From: an uncultured Ruminococcus sp.
GTDB taxonomy: Bacteria > Bacillota > Clostridia > Oscillospirales > Acutalibacteraceae
Direction of reading: 5' to 3'
Assembly (NCBI GenBank): GCA_902767175.1
Contig: CACXGH010000097.1
Location: 1 to 15,769, forward strand
DNA length: 15,769 nt
Numbering within the stretch: position 1 is the first letter of the stretch; each line of letters begins with the position of its first letter. Made by a program: the position numbers and the translations under genes. A model generated the notes under the pieces. The model saw only the letters and a list, made by a program, of their open reading frames with translations. It searched no databases and was not told the DNA's origin. Positions 7,201 through 13,859 of this stretch are shown here, piece after piece.

Positions 7201-7219
7201 ACAATAATGCCATTATTGT
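7201..7219 (-). terminator. AT-rich hairpin over the trmD stop codon
   Basis: ACAATAATGCCATTATTGT is an almost perfect dyad that covers the trmD TAA stop. It is weak and lacks a T-tract; it may only partly terminate or protect the operon 3' end. Confidence 0.3.
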
Positions 7220-7950
7220 TTTATTATCCCTTTTTCCCTGAGGAACCTGATATCCTTATCGTCAAGCTGTGCATTTCTAAGCATATCCGGTCTGAGCCTT
7301 GCTGTTTCCTCAAGAGATGTTTCCCTTCTCCACTTCTCTATATTGGCATGATGACCGCTTAAAAGCACCTCCGGCACGCTCATGCCCCTCCACTCGGCGG
7401 GCTTGGTATACTGCGGATATTCAAGCAGCCCATTATAGTGGCTTTCCTCCTCAAAGCAAAGATCGTCTGAAAGCACACCCGGTATCATACGGCATATACT
7501 GTCAGTAAGCACAAGTGCCGGCAGTTCTCCGCCTGTAAGAACATAATCGCCGATAGATATTTCCTCATCAACAAAGGTATCAAGCACTCTCTGGTCTACA
7601 CCCTCATAGTGGCCGCATAAAAGGCACAGATTTTCATATTCTGCAAGTTTCCGTACCTTTTCCTGCGTAACTACCCTTCCTTTCGGAGAAAGATATATAA
7701 AATGCGGCTTCTTTCCTATCTGTCTGCAAATATCCTCAAAGCAAAGCGCTATAGGCTCCGCCTTCATCAGCATTCCCATTCCTCCGCCGTATGTAGAGTC
7801 GTCAACTCTCCTGTGCTTATCGAACGCATAATCCCTTAGCTGATGGCACACAAGCTCCATTATGCCTTTTTTTCTCGCCCTGCCGATAACACTTTCATTC
7901 AGCACAGTGTCGCACATTTCAGGAAACAGCGTTATTATATCAATCCTCAT
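7213..7950 (-). CDS. trmD: tRNA (guanine37-N1)-methyltransferase TrmD (245 aa)
   Basis: SPOUT-family methyltransferase that uses SAM to make m1G at position 37 of tRNAs reading CNN codons, preventing +1 frameshifting. Family signatures are DIITLFPEM at the N-terminus, VDDSTYGGGMGM (49-60), LCGHYEGVDQR (111-121) and IGDYVLTGGE (133-142) around the trefoil-knot SAM pocket. ATG 7950 is preferred to a TTG two codons upstream: it gives the standard MRIDIITLFP start and has AGGGG about 10 nt upstream. The start lies inside the end of rimM (11-nt overlap), so the two are translationally coupled. It is the last gene of the operon here; rplS, which often follows trmD, is absent. Confidence 0.96.
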   Translation of the reverse strand: MRIDIITLFPEMCDTVLNESVIGRARKKGIMELVCHQLRDYAFDKHRRVDDSTYGGGMGMLMKAEPIALCFEDICRQIGKKPHFIYLSPKGRVVTQEKVRKLAEYENLCLLCGHYEGVDQRVLDTFVDEEISIGDYVLTGGELPALVLTDSICRMIPGVLSDDLCFEEESHYNGLLEYPQYTKPAEWRGMSVPEVLLSGHHANIEKWRRETSLEETARLRPDMLRNAQLDDKDIRFLREKGIIKQ

Positions 7951-8449
7951 CGTCAAATATCCCCTTGATAGGTCTTATCTTTATTACACCGCCGTCAATA
8001 TCCTTTTCTATAACGACATCAGGTATCACAGGCAGAAGATATTCCCTTCCGTCCTTTTCCACCTGATACACATCATTAGCTCCTGTCTTGATCACGTCAG
8101 TAACAGTACCGTAAACAATACCGCTGTCTGCGTCCTGTACACTGAGACCGATAAGATCCTGAATAAAGTTTACTCCCTCCGGAAGGACTGCATCGTTCCT
8201 GTCAATATAGACTATCCTTCCTCTCAGCAGATCAGCCTGTTCAATTGTATCCGTACCGGCAAACAGCACAACGGCGACATTTTTATGGACCCTTGCTCTT
8301 TTCACCTTCATTTCCCTGCCGGCTGAGTCATAAAGCCTTTTAAAGCCGCAAAGAAAATCAGCGCTGTCGCACCAAGGGTCAATACGCACCTCTCCTCTGA
8401 GACCGTGCGTTCCGACTATCCTGCCTGCTTCAATATACTGCTTTTTCAA
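7940..8449 (-). CDS. rimM: 16S rRNA processing / 30S maturation protein RimM (169 aa)
   Basis: Assembly factor that binds uS19 and helps mature the 30S head. The N-terminal RimM barrel begins IEAGRIVGTHGLRGEVRI; the C-terminal PRC-barrel contains VNFIQDLIGLSV and YLLPVIPDVV. The start is called as TTG 8449 (MKKQYIEAGR), because AAGGAG (8464-8459) lies 9 nt upstream of it, whereas the upstream ATG at 8458 directly abuts that site and cannot be used efficiently. It overlaps trmD by 11 nt at its 3' end. A terminator-like hairpin separates it from khpA, so rimM-trmD may be expressed at a lower level than the upstream genes. Confidence 0.93.
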   Translation of the reverse strand: MKKQYIEAGRIVGTHGLRGEVRIDPWCDSADFLCGFKRLYDSAGREMKVKRARVHKNVAVVLFAGTDTIEQADLLRGRIVYIDRNDAVLPEGVNFIQDLIGLSVQDADSGIVYGTVTDVIKTGANDVYQVEKDGREYLLPVIPDVVIEKDIDGGVIKIRPIKGIFDDED

Positions 8450-8470
8450 GGTTATCATCTCCTTTTACTG

Positions 8471-8502
8471 TATAATAAAAGGGAAACCCTTAAGGGCTTC
8501 CC
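8471..8502 (-). terminator. Internal terminator between khpA and rimM
   Basis: On the minus strand GGGAAGCCC, loop TTAA, GGGTTTCCC (8502-8481; one G-U pair) forms a 9-bp stem followed at once by TTTTATTATA. It has the full form of an intrinsic terminator inside the operon, 15 bp after khpA and about 22 bp before the rimM ribosome binding site. No new promoter was found between it and rimM, so it probably acts as a partial terminator or attenuator. Confidence 0.75.
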
Positions 8503-8516
8503 CGAAATCATGATCT

Positions 8517-8750
8517 TTAGTCGATCTCGACCTGGATCTTTTCATCGTTTCTTGCAGCAGCGGCTCTCATTACTGTACGGATAGCCTTAGCTATGCGTCC
8601 CTGTCTGCCAATAACCCTGCCCATATCGTTCTCATCAACATGAAGATGATATACAACTATATCCTCTTCGTTCTTTTCGTCAACTGTAACTGTAACGGCA
8701 TCGGGCTTTTCTACAAGTCCTTTAACGATAGAAACAAGTAATTCTTCCAT
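8517..8750 (-). CDS. khpA: KH-domain RNA-binding protein KhpA (77 aa)
   Basis: A single type-II KH domain protein (YlqC/UPF0109), which with KhpB binds many cellular RNAs in Gram-positive bacteria and affects cell division and ribosome-related functions. The RNA-binding GxxG loop is G48-R-Q-G51 in GRVIGRQGR, followed by the helix IAKAIRTVMRAAA. Length is normal for the family. ATG 8750 has GGAGG 6 nt upstream. It follows rpsP by 21 bp in the conserved order rpsP-khpA-rimM-trmD. Confidence 0.94.
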   Translation of the reverse strand: MEELLVSIVKGLVEKPDAVTVTVDEKNEEDIVVYHLHVDENDMGRVIGRQGRIAKAIRTVMRAAAARNDEKIQVEID

Positions 8751-8771
8751 TTTTTCCTCCGGACAATATCA

Positions 8772-9020
8772 TCAGATGACATTGTTTTTCTTGAGAAGTG
8801 CCTTTACTGTATCTGTGGGCTGAGCGCCGTCAGCGATCCACTTCTTTGCCTTTTCTGCATCTACCTTGAACTGCTCCTCTTCATTGCGGTCGAGGGGGTG
8901 ATATGTGCCGATCTCCTCAATGAATCTGCCGTCACGGGGATATCTTGAATCCGCTACAACTACACGATAGAAGGGTGCTTTCTTTGCGCCTACACGGCGA
9001 AGTCTGATCTTTACTGCCAT
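8772..9020 (-). CDS. rpsP: 30S ribosomal protein bS16 (82 aa)
   Basis: Small-subunit ribosomal protein that stabilises the 5' and central domains of 16S rRNA. The sequence MAVKIRLRRVGAKKAPFYRV, then VADSRYPRDGRFIEEIGTYHP, is diagnostic. The start is ATG 9020 with GGAGGT 9 nt upstream; a 14-residue longer frame upstream lacks a site and family support. The 152-bp gap to ffh carries a long dyad and the 27-bp repeat. Highly expressed genes such as this may need separate dosage from ffh, which could explain the structured gap. Confidence 0.97.
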   Translation of the reverse strand: MAVKIRLRRVGAKKAPFYRVVVADSRYPRDGRFIEEIGTYHPLDRNEEEQFKVDAEKAKKWIADGAQPTDTVKALLKKNNVI

Positions 9021-9062
9021 TTTAAATTTACCTCCATAAATTCTGACATAGTGCTTTTGCAC

Positions 9063-9110
9063 AGTCTTTGTTTTTTATATTTTCACCAATATATTATTGG
9101 GTGAAAGACT
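9063..9110 (-). promoter_or_regulatory. Stem-loop in the ffh-rpsP gap
   Basis: Nested dyads: TTTCACC (9081-9087) with GGTGAAA (9100-9106), and alternatively AGTCTTT (9063-9069) with AAAGACT (9104-9110). On the minus strand the inner hairpin is followed by ATATAAAAAAC, not a T-run. It may be a processing or stability element in the ffh-rpsP mRNA rather than a terminator. Confidence 0.4.
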
Positions 9111-9125
9111 TGATAATTACTGCTC

Positions 9126-9173
9126 ATACTGCTTTCTGATTAAAAGCAGACACTTTTGATGGGAGTCCGGTAT
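9126..9173 (-). repeat. 27-bp interspersed repeat, copy 2 (with about 20-bp insertion)
   Basis: Same unit as at 1058-1084, on the same strand, starting at the last base of the ffh TGA stop. Its middle is interrupted by about 20 extra bases that create a 7-bp hairpin (CTGCTTT/AAAGCAG, about 9129-9149). The match to copy 1 continues a few bases further, to GTATGAG, on the far side. Confidence 0.75.
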
Positions 9174-10564
9174 CAGGACTTTTTCTTTCTCTTGCCGTCG
9201 CCCTGACCGTGGAGCATACTCGGGTTCATCGGAATTCCGCCAAGACCGGGCAGGCGCTTTCTTCTGCCGTGCTTGTCTCTTGCGTTCATACCCTTCATGA
9301 ACTTCTGCATCTCCTCAAACTGCTTCATAAGGCGGTTTACATCCTCTACCTTCATACCGCTTCCTGCTGCAATTCTTTTCTTTCGTGACGGGTTGATTAT
9401 AGAAGGCTCTTCACGTTCCTTCTTCGTCATTGACTGTATAATAGCAGCCACCCTGTCCATTGCCCTGTCATCGAAATCCATTTCTCTTACCTGCTTGCTG
9501 ATACCGGGTATCTTTGAAAGAATATTCTTTATAGATCCCATTTTCTTTATCTGCTGCATCTGCTCAAACAGGTCGTTCATATCAAATTTATTCTGCTGGA
9601 ACTTCTTAGCCATTTCCTCGGCTTTTTTCTGATCCAGACGGTTTTCGGCATCCTCGATAAGTGTGAGCACATCACCCATGCCGAGTATTCTTGACGCCAT
9701 TCTGTCAGGATGGAATACTTCGAGGTCGTCAAGCTTCTCACCTATTCCGGCAAACTTTATCGGCTTTCCTGTAACTGCCTTGACAGACAGTGCGGCACCG
9801 CCTCTTGTATCACCGTCAAGCTTTGTCAGGATAACACCGCTGATATCAAGCAGCTCATCGAAGGACTTTGCGACATTTACAGCGTCCTGTCCTGTCATCG
9901 AGTCAACAACAAGCAGAATCTCATCGGGCGATACCTCCGCTTTTACTTCCTTAAGCTCATTCATGAGCTTTTCGTCAATGTGCAGACGTCCTGCCGTATC
10001 GAGAATAACAATGTCATTGCCGTGATCCTTTGCGTGCTTTACTGCTTCCTTTGCAATAATTACAGGGTTTTCCTGTCCCATTTCAAAGACTGCAGCTCCT
10101 GCCTGTCCGCCTACTACCTTGAGCTGCTCTATAGCAGCCGGTCTGTAAATATCGCAGGCAGCAAGCAGCGGACGGTGTCCGTTTTTCTTGAGCATCTTTG
10201 CCAACTTTGCACTGTGTGTTGTTTTACCGGAACCCTGCAGACCGCACATCATTATGATTGTAGGCGGTTTATTCGCATAGTTCAGTCTTGTTTCCTCGGC
10301 ACCCATAAGAGCCGTAAGCTCTTCGTTTACTATCTTTATTACCATTTGTGCAGGAGTAAGGCTCTCCATTACATCTGCACCTACGGCACGTTCTGTTACC
10401 TTAGCCGTAAAATCCTTTGCGACTTTATAGTTAACATCAGCCTCAAGAAGTGCCATTCGTACTTCTCTCATAGCACTCTTGACATCGCTTTCCGTCAGCT
10501 TGCCTTTATTTCTAAGTCTTTTGAAGGCAGCACTCAGCTTTTCGGACAGTCCTTCAAATGCCAT
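9173..10564 (-). CDS. ffh: Signal recognition particle protein Ffh (463 aa)
   Basis: SRP54 GTPase that binds signal sequences and 4.5S/6S RNA and delivers ribosomes to FtsY at the membrane. The N domain (1-90) starts MAFEGLSEKLSAAFKRLR. The G domain has GLQGSGKT (108-115), DTAGR (189-193) and TKLD (247-250). The methionine-rich M domain, about 320-435, contains KKMGSIKNILSKIPGI and the RNA-binding SGMKVEDVNRLMKQFEEM region. The tail is basic (GDGKRKKKS). Length is normal. It is 19 bp downstream of ylxM. The 27-bp repeat begins in its stop codon. Confidence 0.98.
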   Translation of the reverse strand: MAFEGLSEKLSAAFKRLRNKGKLTESDVKSAMREVRMALLEADVNYKVAKDFTAKVTERAVGADVMESLTPAQMVIKIVNEELTALMGAEETRLNYANKPPTIIMMCGLQGSGKTTHSAKLAKMLKKNGHRPLLAACDIYRPAAIEQLKVVGGQAGAAVFEMGQENPVIIAKEAVKHAKDHGNDIVILDTAGRLHIDEKLMNELKEVKAEVSPDEILLVVDSMTGQDAVNVAKSFDELLDISGVILTKLDGDTRGGAALSVKAVTGKPIKFAGIGEKLDDLEVFHPDRMASRILGMGDVLTLIEDAENRLDQKKAEEMAKKFQQNKFDMNDLFEQMQQIKKMGSIKNILSKIPGISKQVREMDFDDRAMDRVAAIIQSMTKKEREEPSIINPSRKKRIAAGSGMKVEDVNRLMKQFEEMQKFMKGMNARDKHGRRKRLPGLGGIPMNPSMLHGQGDGKRKKKS

Positions 10565-10583
10565 ATCTCACACCCCTTATATG

Positions 10584-10949
10584 TTACATTTCATTCAGCT
10601 TTTCAAGCTCCGCAAGTATGACCTTGATACTCTGGTTTATATCGTTGGAGCGATATCTCTTTATGTTAAGATCATCTATAATATCTATGTTTTTCCTGAT
10701 ACTGTCAAGACTTTCCCTGAGCTGTCTGCTGTTTCTGAGCAGTCCGAGCTTTTCTTCCGCCTCAAACATAATAGTCTCTGCACGCTTGATGCTGTCACGC
10801 ACGCCCTGCCTTGATATATCAAGATTTTCTGCTATCTCTCCCAGAGACAGGTCGTCATTATAATAATACTCTACCGCCTCACGCTGCTTATCAGTAAGAA
10901 GCATACCGTAATAATCAAGCAGAGACGAGACCTCGAAATTCTTGGACAT
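10584..10949 (-). CDS. ylxM: YlxM/p13-family helix-turn-helix protein (121 aa)
   Basis: Small DNA-binding-like protein (UPF0122) almost always found next to ffh and thought to modulate the SRP pathway; in streptococci YlxM affects SRP GTPase activity. The sigma-70 region 4-like helix-turn-helix is LTDKQREAVEYYYNDDLSLG followed by EIAENLDISRQGVRDSIKRAE. The C-terminal half is helical and may form a coiled coil. ATG 10949 (MSKNFEVSSLLDYYG) is chosen because AGGAGG (10964-10959) is 9 nt upstream; the ATG eight codons earlier lacks a site. First gene of the operon. Confidence 0.93.
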   Translation of the reverse strand: MSKNFEVSSLLDYYGMLLTDKQREAVEYYYNDDLSLGEIAENLDISRQGVRDSIKRAETIMFEAEEKLGLLRNSRQLRESLDSIRKNIDIIDDLNIKRYRSNDINQSIKVILAELEKLNEM

Positions 10950-10976
10950 ACAGTTCAGCCTCCTCTTTGGCATTCT

Positions 10977-10995
10977 GTAAAGTATTTCACTTTAC
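10977..10995 (-). promoter_or_regulatory. Hairpin in the ylxM leader
   Basis: GTAAAGT (10977-10983) and ACTTTAC (10989-10995) form a 7-bp stem with a 5-nt loop near the transcript 5' end, 12 bp before the ribosome binding site. It may stabilise the mRNA 5' end. Confidence 0.4.
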
Positions 10996-11005
10996 ACCGC
11001 TCACT

Positions 11006-11034
11006 ATTATACACTATACATTCCCTTTTGTCAA
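11006..11034 (-). promoter_or_regulatory. Promoter of the ylxM-ffh-rpsP-khpA-rimM-trmD operon
   Basis: On the minus strand TTGACA (11034-11029), a 17-bp spacer and TATAAT (11011-11006) match sigma-A consensus exactly. The leader is about 50 nt. Confidence 0.85.
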
Positions 11035-11042
11035 GACTTTAT

Positions 11043-11090
11043 TCACTCTTTCTCAGCCTTTTTCTCTCACTCTTTCTCAGCCTTTTTCTC
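11043..11090. repeat. Two perfect tandem 24-bp repeats
   Basis: The unit begins TCACTCTTTCTCAGCC and ends TTTTTCTC; two perfect copies (11043-11066 and 11067-11090) are followed by a partial third (AGCC). It lies directly upstream of the -35 element of the ffh operon. The strand is strongly pyrimidine-rich on plus. Confidence 0.85.
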
Positions 11091-11130
11091 AGCCTTCAGC
11101 GATATTTTTTTCACAGCACGGAGGTATATA

Positions 11131-11157
11131 ATACCAGACTCCCATTAAAAGCAGTAT
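11131..11157 (+). repeat. 27-bp interspersed repeat, copy 3
   Basis: Same unit as at 1058-1084 but on the plus strand, with one substitution (ATACCAGACTCC instead of ATACCGGACTCC). Here it is in a divergent intergenic region and does not touch a stop codon. Confidence 0.8.
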
Positions 11158-11160
11158 AAA

Positions 11161-11330
11161 GAAGCGCTGATTGGATCCGGTGCCTGTACCTTGTCAGCAA
11201 TTTTTAGTCCGGTTGTTCAAAAAGAGCGCAGGCAGCCTTTCGGTTGTCAAGGTAATTTTCGTGCGGGACAGCTAAAAATGTGCAGGCAAGACAGGCTCCG
11301 GACCGTAAGCTGTGTTTATTCAGTGGTTCC
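11161..11330. mobile_element. Possible miniature insertion remnant
   Basis: About 170 bp, richer in G+C than its flanks, bordered by imperfect inverted ends GAAGCGCTGATT (11161-11172) and ATTCAGTGGTTCC (11318-11330), about 9 of 12 matching. The minus strand has an open frame but no start with a ribosome binding site, and it would run antisense to the riboswitch. A decayed insertion-sequence-derived fragment is a reasonable guess; it is adjacent to repeat copy 3. Confidence 0.3.
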
Positions 11331-11405
11331 TTAAGGTAATTAGAAACAAAAAAAACGGATTTTATACAAAATATTTCAAATAATAACAAAAGTTTACTTT
11401 TTTGA

Positions 11406-11434
11406 TTGACATAAGGCGTTCCTGATGATATAAT
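11406..11434 (+). promoter_or_regulatory. Promoter of metK
   Basis: TTGACA (11406-11411), a 17-bp spacer and TATAAT (11429-11434): exact sigma-A consensus. Transcription would begin near 11441, just before the SAM-I aptamer. Confidence 0.88.
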
Positions 11435-11453
11435 CATGCAGGAATTAAATAAA

Positions 11454-11557
11454 AGCTTATCCGGAGTGACGGAGGGAACAGGCCCTATGAAGTCCGACAA
11501 CCTGCTTTATTGAGAAAGTAAGGTGCCAAATCCTGCGGTATTACCGAAAGATGAGTT
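11454..11557 (+). ncRNA. SAM-I (S-box) riboswitch aptamer
   Basis: The conserved S-box core is plain: CTTATC (11456-11461) as the P1 5' strand, then GGAGGGAAC, GGCCCTATGAAG, CGACAACC, AAGGTGCCAAATCCTGC and GAAAGATGAG, where GATGAG (11550-11555) is the P1 3' strand. It binds S-adenosylmethionine, the product of the downstream metK, and so provides feedback control. The downstream expression platform is described separately. Confidence 0.96.
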
Positions 11558-11598
11558 GAACATAACGCTGTTCGGTAATGCCGGACAGCTTTTTATTT
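11540..11598 (+). terminator. SAM-I expression platform: antiterminator and terminator
   Basis: Terminator: GCTGTTCGG (11567-11575), loop TAATG, CCGGACAGC (11581-11589), followed by TTTTTATTT. Antiterminator: ATTACCGAA (11540-11548), which belongs to the aptamer 3' side, pairs perfectly (9 bp) with TTCGGTAAT (11571-11579), which is the terminator 5' arm and loop. The two are exclusive. With SAM bound the aptamer keeps 11540-11555, the terminator forms and metK is off; without SAM the antiterminator wins. A third pairing, CCGGACA (11581-11587) with TGTCCGG (11598-11604), may help the antiterminated state. Confidence 0.85.
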
Positions 11599-11653
11599 GT
11601 CCGGATAAGATCATTAAAAATATAACCTCTTTAATTAAGAAAGGAAAAATGAA

Positions 11654-12847
11654 ATGGCCAATCATCTTTTTACATCAGAGTCCGTAACAGAAGGACATCC
11701 CGACAAAATGTGCGACCGCATTTCCGATGCGGTACTTGACGAAATATTAAAGCTTGATCCGAAAGCCCACGTTGCCTGTGAGGTAACAGCAGCTACAGGT
11801 CTCGTTCTCATTATGGGAGAGATCTCATCTACCGCTACTGTTGATGTTGACAAGATAGCCCGGGAGGTAATTACATCTATAGGCTACAACGACCCGAAGG
11901 TATGCTTTGACGGCAGCTCATGTGCCGTAATCACATCTATCCATTCTCAGTCCCCCGATATTTCAATGGGTGTTAATTCGTCATATGAATACCGTGACAG
12001 CAACAGTGACAGCCTTGATAAAATAGGTGCAGGGGATCAGGGAATCATGTTCGGCTTTGCCTGTGATGAAACAGAGGAGCTTATGCCGCTGCCTATAAGC
12101 CTTGCTCATAAGCTTGCCAAGCGTCTTGCAGAGGTAAGGAAGAACGGAACTATCCCCTATCTCCGTCCTGACGGAAAGACGCAGGTAACCGTGGAATACG
12201 ATGAAAACAACAGACCTGTAAGGATAGATACTATCCTTATCTCAACGCAGCATGACGAGGATACGGATATAGAAACGATCCGCCGTGACCTCATTGCCAA
12301 CGTTATAACACCTGTTATTTCCGGTGATATAATGGACGAAAACACAAAGATACTTGTAAACCCGACAGGACGTTTTGTTATCGGCGGTCCTGCAGGAGAC
12401 AGCGGACTTACGGGAAGAAAGATAATCGTCGATACATACGGCGGATACTCCCGTCACGGCGGCGGTGCTTTTTCAGGCAAGGACCCGACAAAGGTTGACA
12501 GAAGTGCTGCATACGCTGCAAGATATGTCGCAAAGAACATCGTAGCCGCCGGACTTGCAGCAAAGTGCGAGATACAGCTCTCCTATGCTATCGGTGTCGC
12601 AAGACCTGTTTCTGTAATGGTCGAGACCTTCGGCACAGGAAAAGTCAGCGAAGAAATACTCAGCAAGGCTGTAGACAAGGTATTCGACCTCCGTCCTGCT
12701 GCAATAATAAACCAGCTCCGGCTTGACCGCCCCATTTACAGAGAGCTTTCCGCATATGGTCACATGGGCAGAGAGGATTTAGGCGTTGCATGGGAGAAAA
12801 CCGATAAAACAGAAGAACTCCTCGCTGCTGTTAAGGAGTTTCAATAA
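11654..12847 (+). CDS. metK: S-adenosylmethionine synthetase (397 aa)
   Basis: Makes SAM from methionine and ATP in the cytoplasm, releasing phosphate and pyrophosphate. Motifs: TEGHPDKMCD (12-21) with the catalytic His15, GAGDQGIMFG (125-134), the flexible loop region near 95-110, and the P-loop-like GGGAFSGKDPTKVDRSAAY (269-287). Three tandem alpha/beta domains are expected and the length is typical. ATG 11654 follows AAGGAAAA. It is transcribed alone from a consensus promoter through a SAM-I riboswitch and ends at a strong hairpin. SAM also feeds TrmD of the neighbouring operon, though the two are not co-transcribed. Confidence 0.98.
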   Translation: MANHLFTSESVTEGHPDKMCDRISDAVLDEILKLDPKAHVACEVTAATGLVLIMGEISSTATVDVDKIAREVITSIGYNDPKVCFDGSSCAVITSIHSQSPDISMGVNSSYEYRDSNSDSLDKIGAGDQGIMFGFACDETEELMPLPISLAHKLAKRLAEVRKNGTIPYLRPDGKTQVTVEYDENNRPVRIDTILISTQHDEDTDIETIRRDLIANVITPVISGDIMDENTKILVNPTGRFVIGGPAGDSGLTGRKIIVDTYGGYSRHGGGAFSGKDPTKVDRSAAYAARYVAKNIVAAGLAAKCEIQLSYAIGVARPVSVMVETFGTGKVSEEILSKAVDKVFDLRPAAIINQLRLDRPIYRELSAYGHMGREDLGVAWEKTDKTEELLAAVKEFQ

Positions 12848-12862
12848 TATTTGAATAAAACA

Positions 12863-12895
12863 AAAGTCAGTGAATTGCGGTTCACTGACTTTTTG
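12863..12895. terminator. Bidirectional terminator between metK and the amidohydrolase
   Basis: AAAGTCAGTGAA (12863-12874), loop TTGCGG, TTCACTGACTTT (12881-12892), followed by TT on plus; the stem is flanked by A on the left, so it can also end the convergent minus-strand transcript. Confidence 0.92.
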
Positions 12896-12907
12896 TTTAT
12901 AAATCTA

Positions 12908-13696
12908 TTATACTTCAATGCCAAAGACGTCTGCAGCATTTTTCCATAGTATCTTTTCCCTTTCCTCATCAGAAAAAGGAAGTTTCATAAAATCCTCATA
13001 TTCCTTTTCGGGATCCCACATCGGAAAATCTGACCCGAACATAAGCCTGTCGGCACCGTACAGCTTGATCAGCTCATACACCCTATCCGGCTTCATAAAC
13101 GGCATTACACTTGAAATATCCATATAGTTATTTCTATCCTTCATATATGGAACAGCCTCTTCAAATATCGACCATCCTCCGAGATGAGCCGCTACTACAG
13201 TAAGCCCGGGAAAGCTGTCTATTATATTAGCTATCCTTTTAGGGTGCGATCGGTCATATCTGTAATCACCGCTGTGTATCAGCAAAGGCAGACGTCCGCT
13301 TATTTTTTCGTACATTTTCATTGCCGCAGGACAGTCAGCATCAAAATTCTGTGTATCCGGATGAAGCTTTATTCCCTTGAGTCCTGAAGATATTATCCTG
13401 TCTATCTCCTCATCAATATTTTCAAGGTCGGGATATAATGTGCCAAGACCTATGAATTCACTATGAGCAGAACATTCCTGAGCCACAAAATCGTTAAGTT
13501 TTTTAACACTTTTAGCATTCATAGCTACCGAATTCACAATAAACCTGTTCACCTTTCCTCTTGACGCAATTTCCGCAAGCTCCTCTGTAGTACCGCTGCA
13601 GCTCATAGGTACATCATAGAACTCCCCTACTCCCTTTACAGCACGGGCAGCAAGTTTTTTGTGGTAGATATGTGCATGACAGTCAATTACCATCAT
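12908..13696 (-). CDS. Metal-dependent amidohydrolase, Amidohydro_2 family (262 aa)
   Basis: A TIM-barrel hydrolase or decarboxylase of the amidohydrolase-2 (COG2159) group. The metal-binding residues are in order: HxH at 7/9 (DCHAHIY), His112 in KLHPD, His141 in LLIHSGD, His171 in AAHLGG and Asp223 in FGSDFPMW. The substrate is not predictable; relatives act on aromatic carboxylates or unknown small molecules, and many gut Clostridia carry uncharacterised copies. ATG 13696 has AAGGAGG 7 nt upstream; a second ATG follows directly. It has its own consensus promoter and a leader of about 155 nt with a small ORF and competing hairpins. It is monocistronic and convergent with metK. Confidence 0.9.
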   Translation of the reverse strand: MMVIDCHAHIYHKKLAARAVKGVGEFYDVPMSCSGTTEELAEIASRGKVNRFIVNSVAMNAKSVKKLNDFVAQECSAHSEFIGLGTLYPDLENIDEEIDRIISSGLKGIKLHPDTQNFDADCPAAMKMYEKISGRLPLLIHSGDYRYDRSHPKRIANIIDSFPGLTVVAAHLGGWSIFEEAVPYMKDRNNYMDISSVMPFMKPDRVYELIKLYGADRLMFGSDFPMWDPEKEYEDFMKLPFSDEEREKILWKNAADVFGIEV

Positions 13697-13767
13697 ATTT
13701 CTTCCTCCTTTATCAGTCAGTTGTATTGAATACTATATAATTGATAAATTCACGGTGCATACAATAA

Positions 13768-13815
13768 GCTGCCGCCATATATTCTGACGTCGCAAAACTA
13801 AAGCGGCAGCACGCC
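13768..13815 (-). promoter_or_regulatory. Competing hairpins in the amidohydrolase leader
   Basis: GCTGCCGC (13768-13775) pairs with GCGGCAGC (13803-13810), an 8-bp stem. The upstream GCGGC (13814-13810 on minus) can instead pair with GCCGC (13804-13800 region). These overlap the end of the leader ORF, so ribosome position could select between them. Confidence 0.4.
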
Positions 13816-13830
13816 GCCAATAACAAGCAT
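13798..13830 (-). CDS. Putative leader peptide MLVIGGVLPL
   Basis: Ten codons and TAG. The ATG at 13830 is preceded by GGAGG with a 5-nt spacer, a strong ribosome binding site, and lies about 20 nt after the predicted transcript start. Six of the nine residues after Met are Leu, Val or Ile. The coding end lies in one of two competing GC hairpins. It fits a translation-coupled attenuator responding to ribosome progress, perhaps branched-chain amino acids; that link is inference. It may also be an incidental uORF. Confidence 0.4.
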   Translation of the reverse strand: MLVIGGVLPL

Positions 13831-13859
13831 ATTTTCCTCCATATATTCGTATTAGCTAA

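Noticed and set aside
6955..7362. 135-codon open frame on plus
   Set aside because: The second half is antisense to trmD, the first half is AT-rich low-complexity, and no ribosome binding site precedes it.
9710..10621. 303-codon open frame on plus
   Set aside because: Antisense to ffh and ylxM, with no ribosome binding site and an implausible Cys/Leu/Tyr-rich product; it is a shadow of the real genes.
11204..11500. 98-codon open frame on minus
   Set aside because: It starts inside the SAM-I aptamer on the opposite strand and lacks a ribosome binding site. Its 3' part is kept only as a possible remnant.
13713..13778. Second small ORF (MAAAYCMHREFINYIVFNTTD, shown in parts) before the amidohydrolase
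   Set aside because: The ATG has no ribosome binding site and lies within the hairpin arm; the frame ending just before the next gene's site could be chance.
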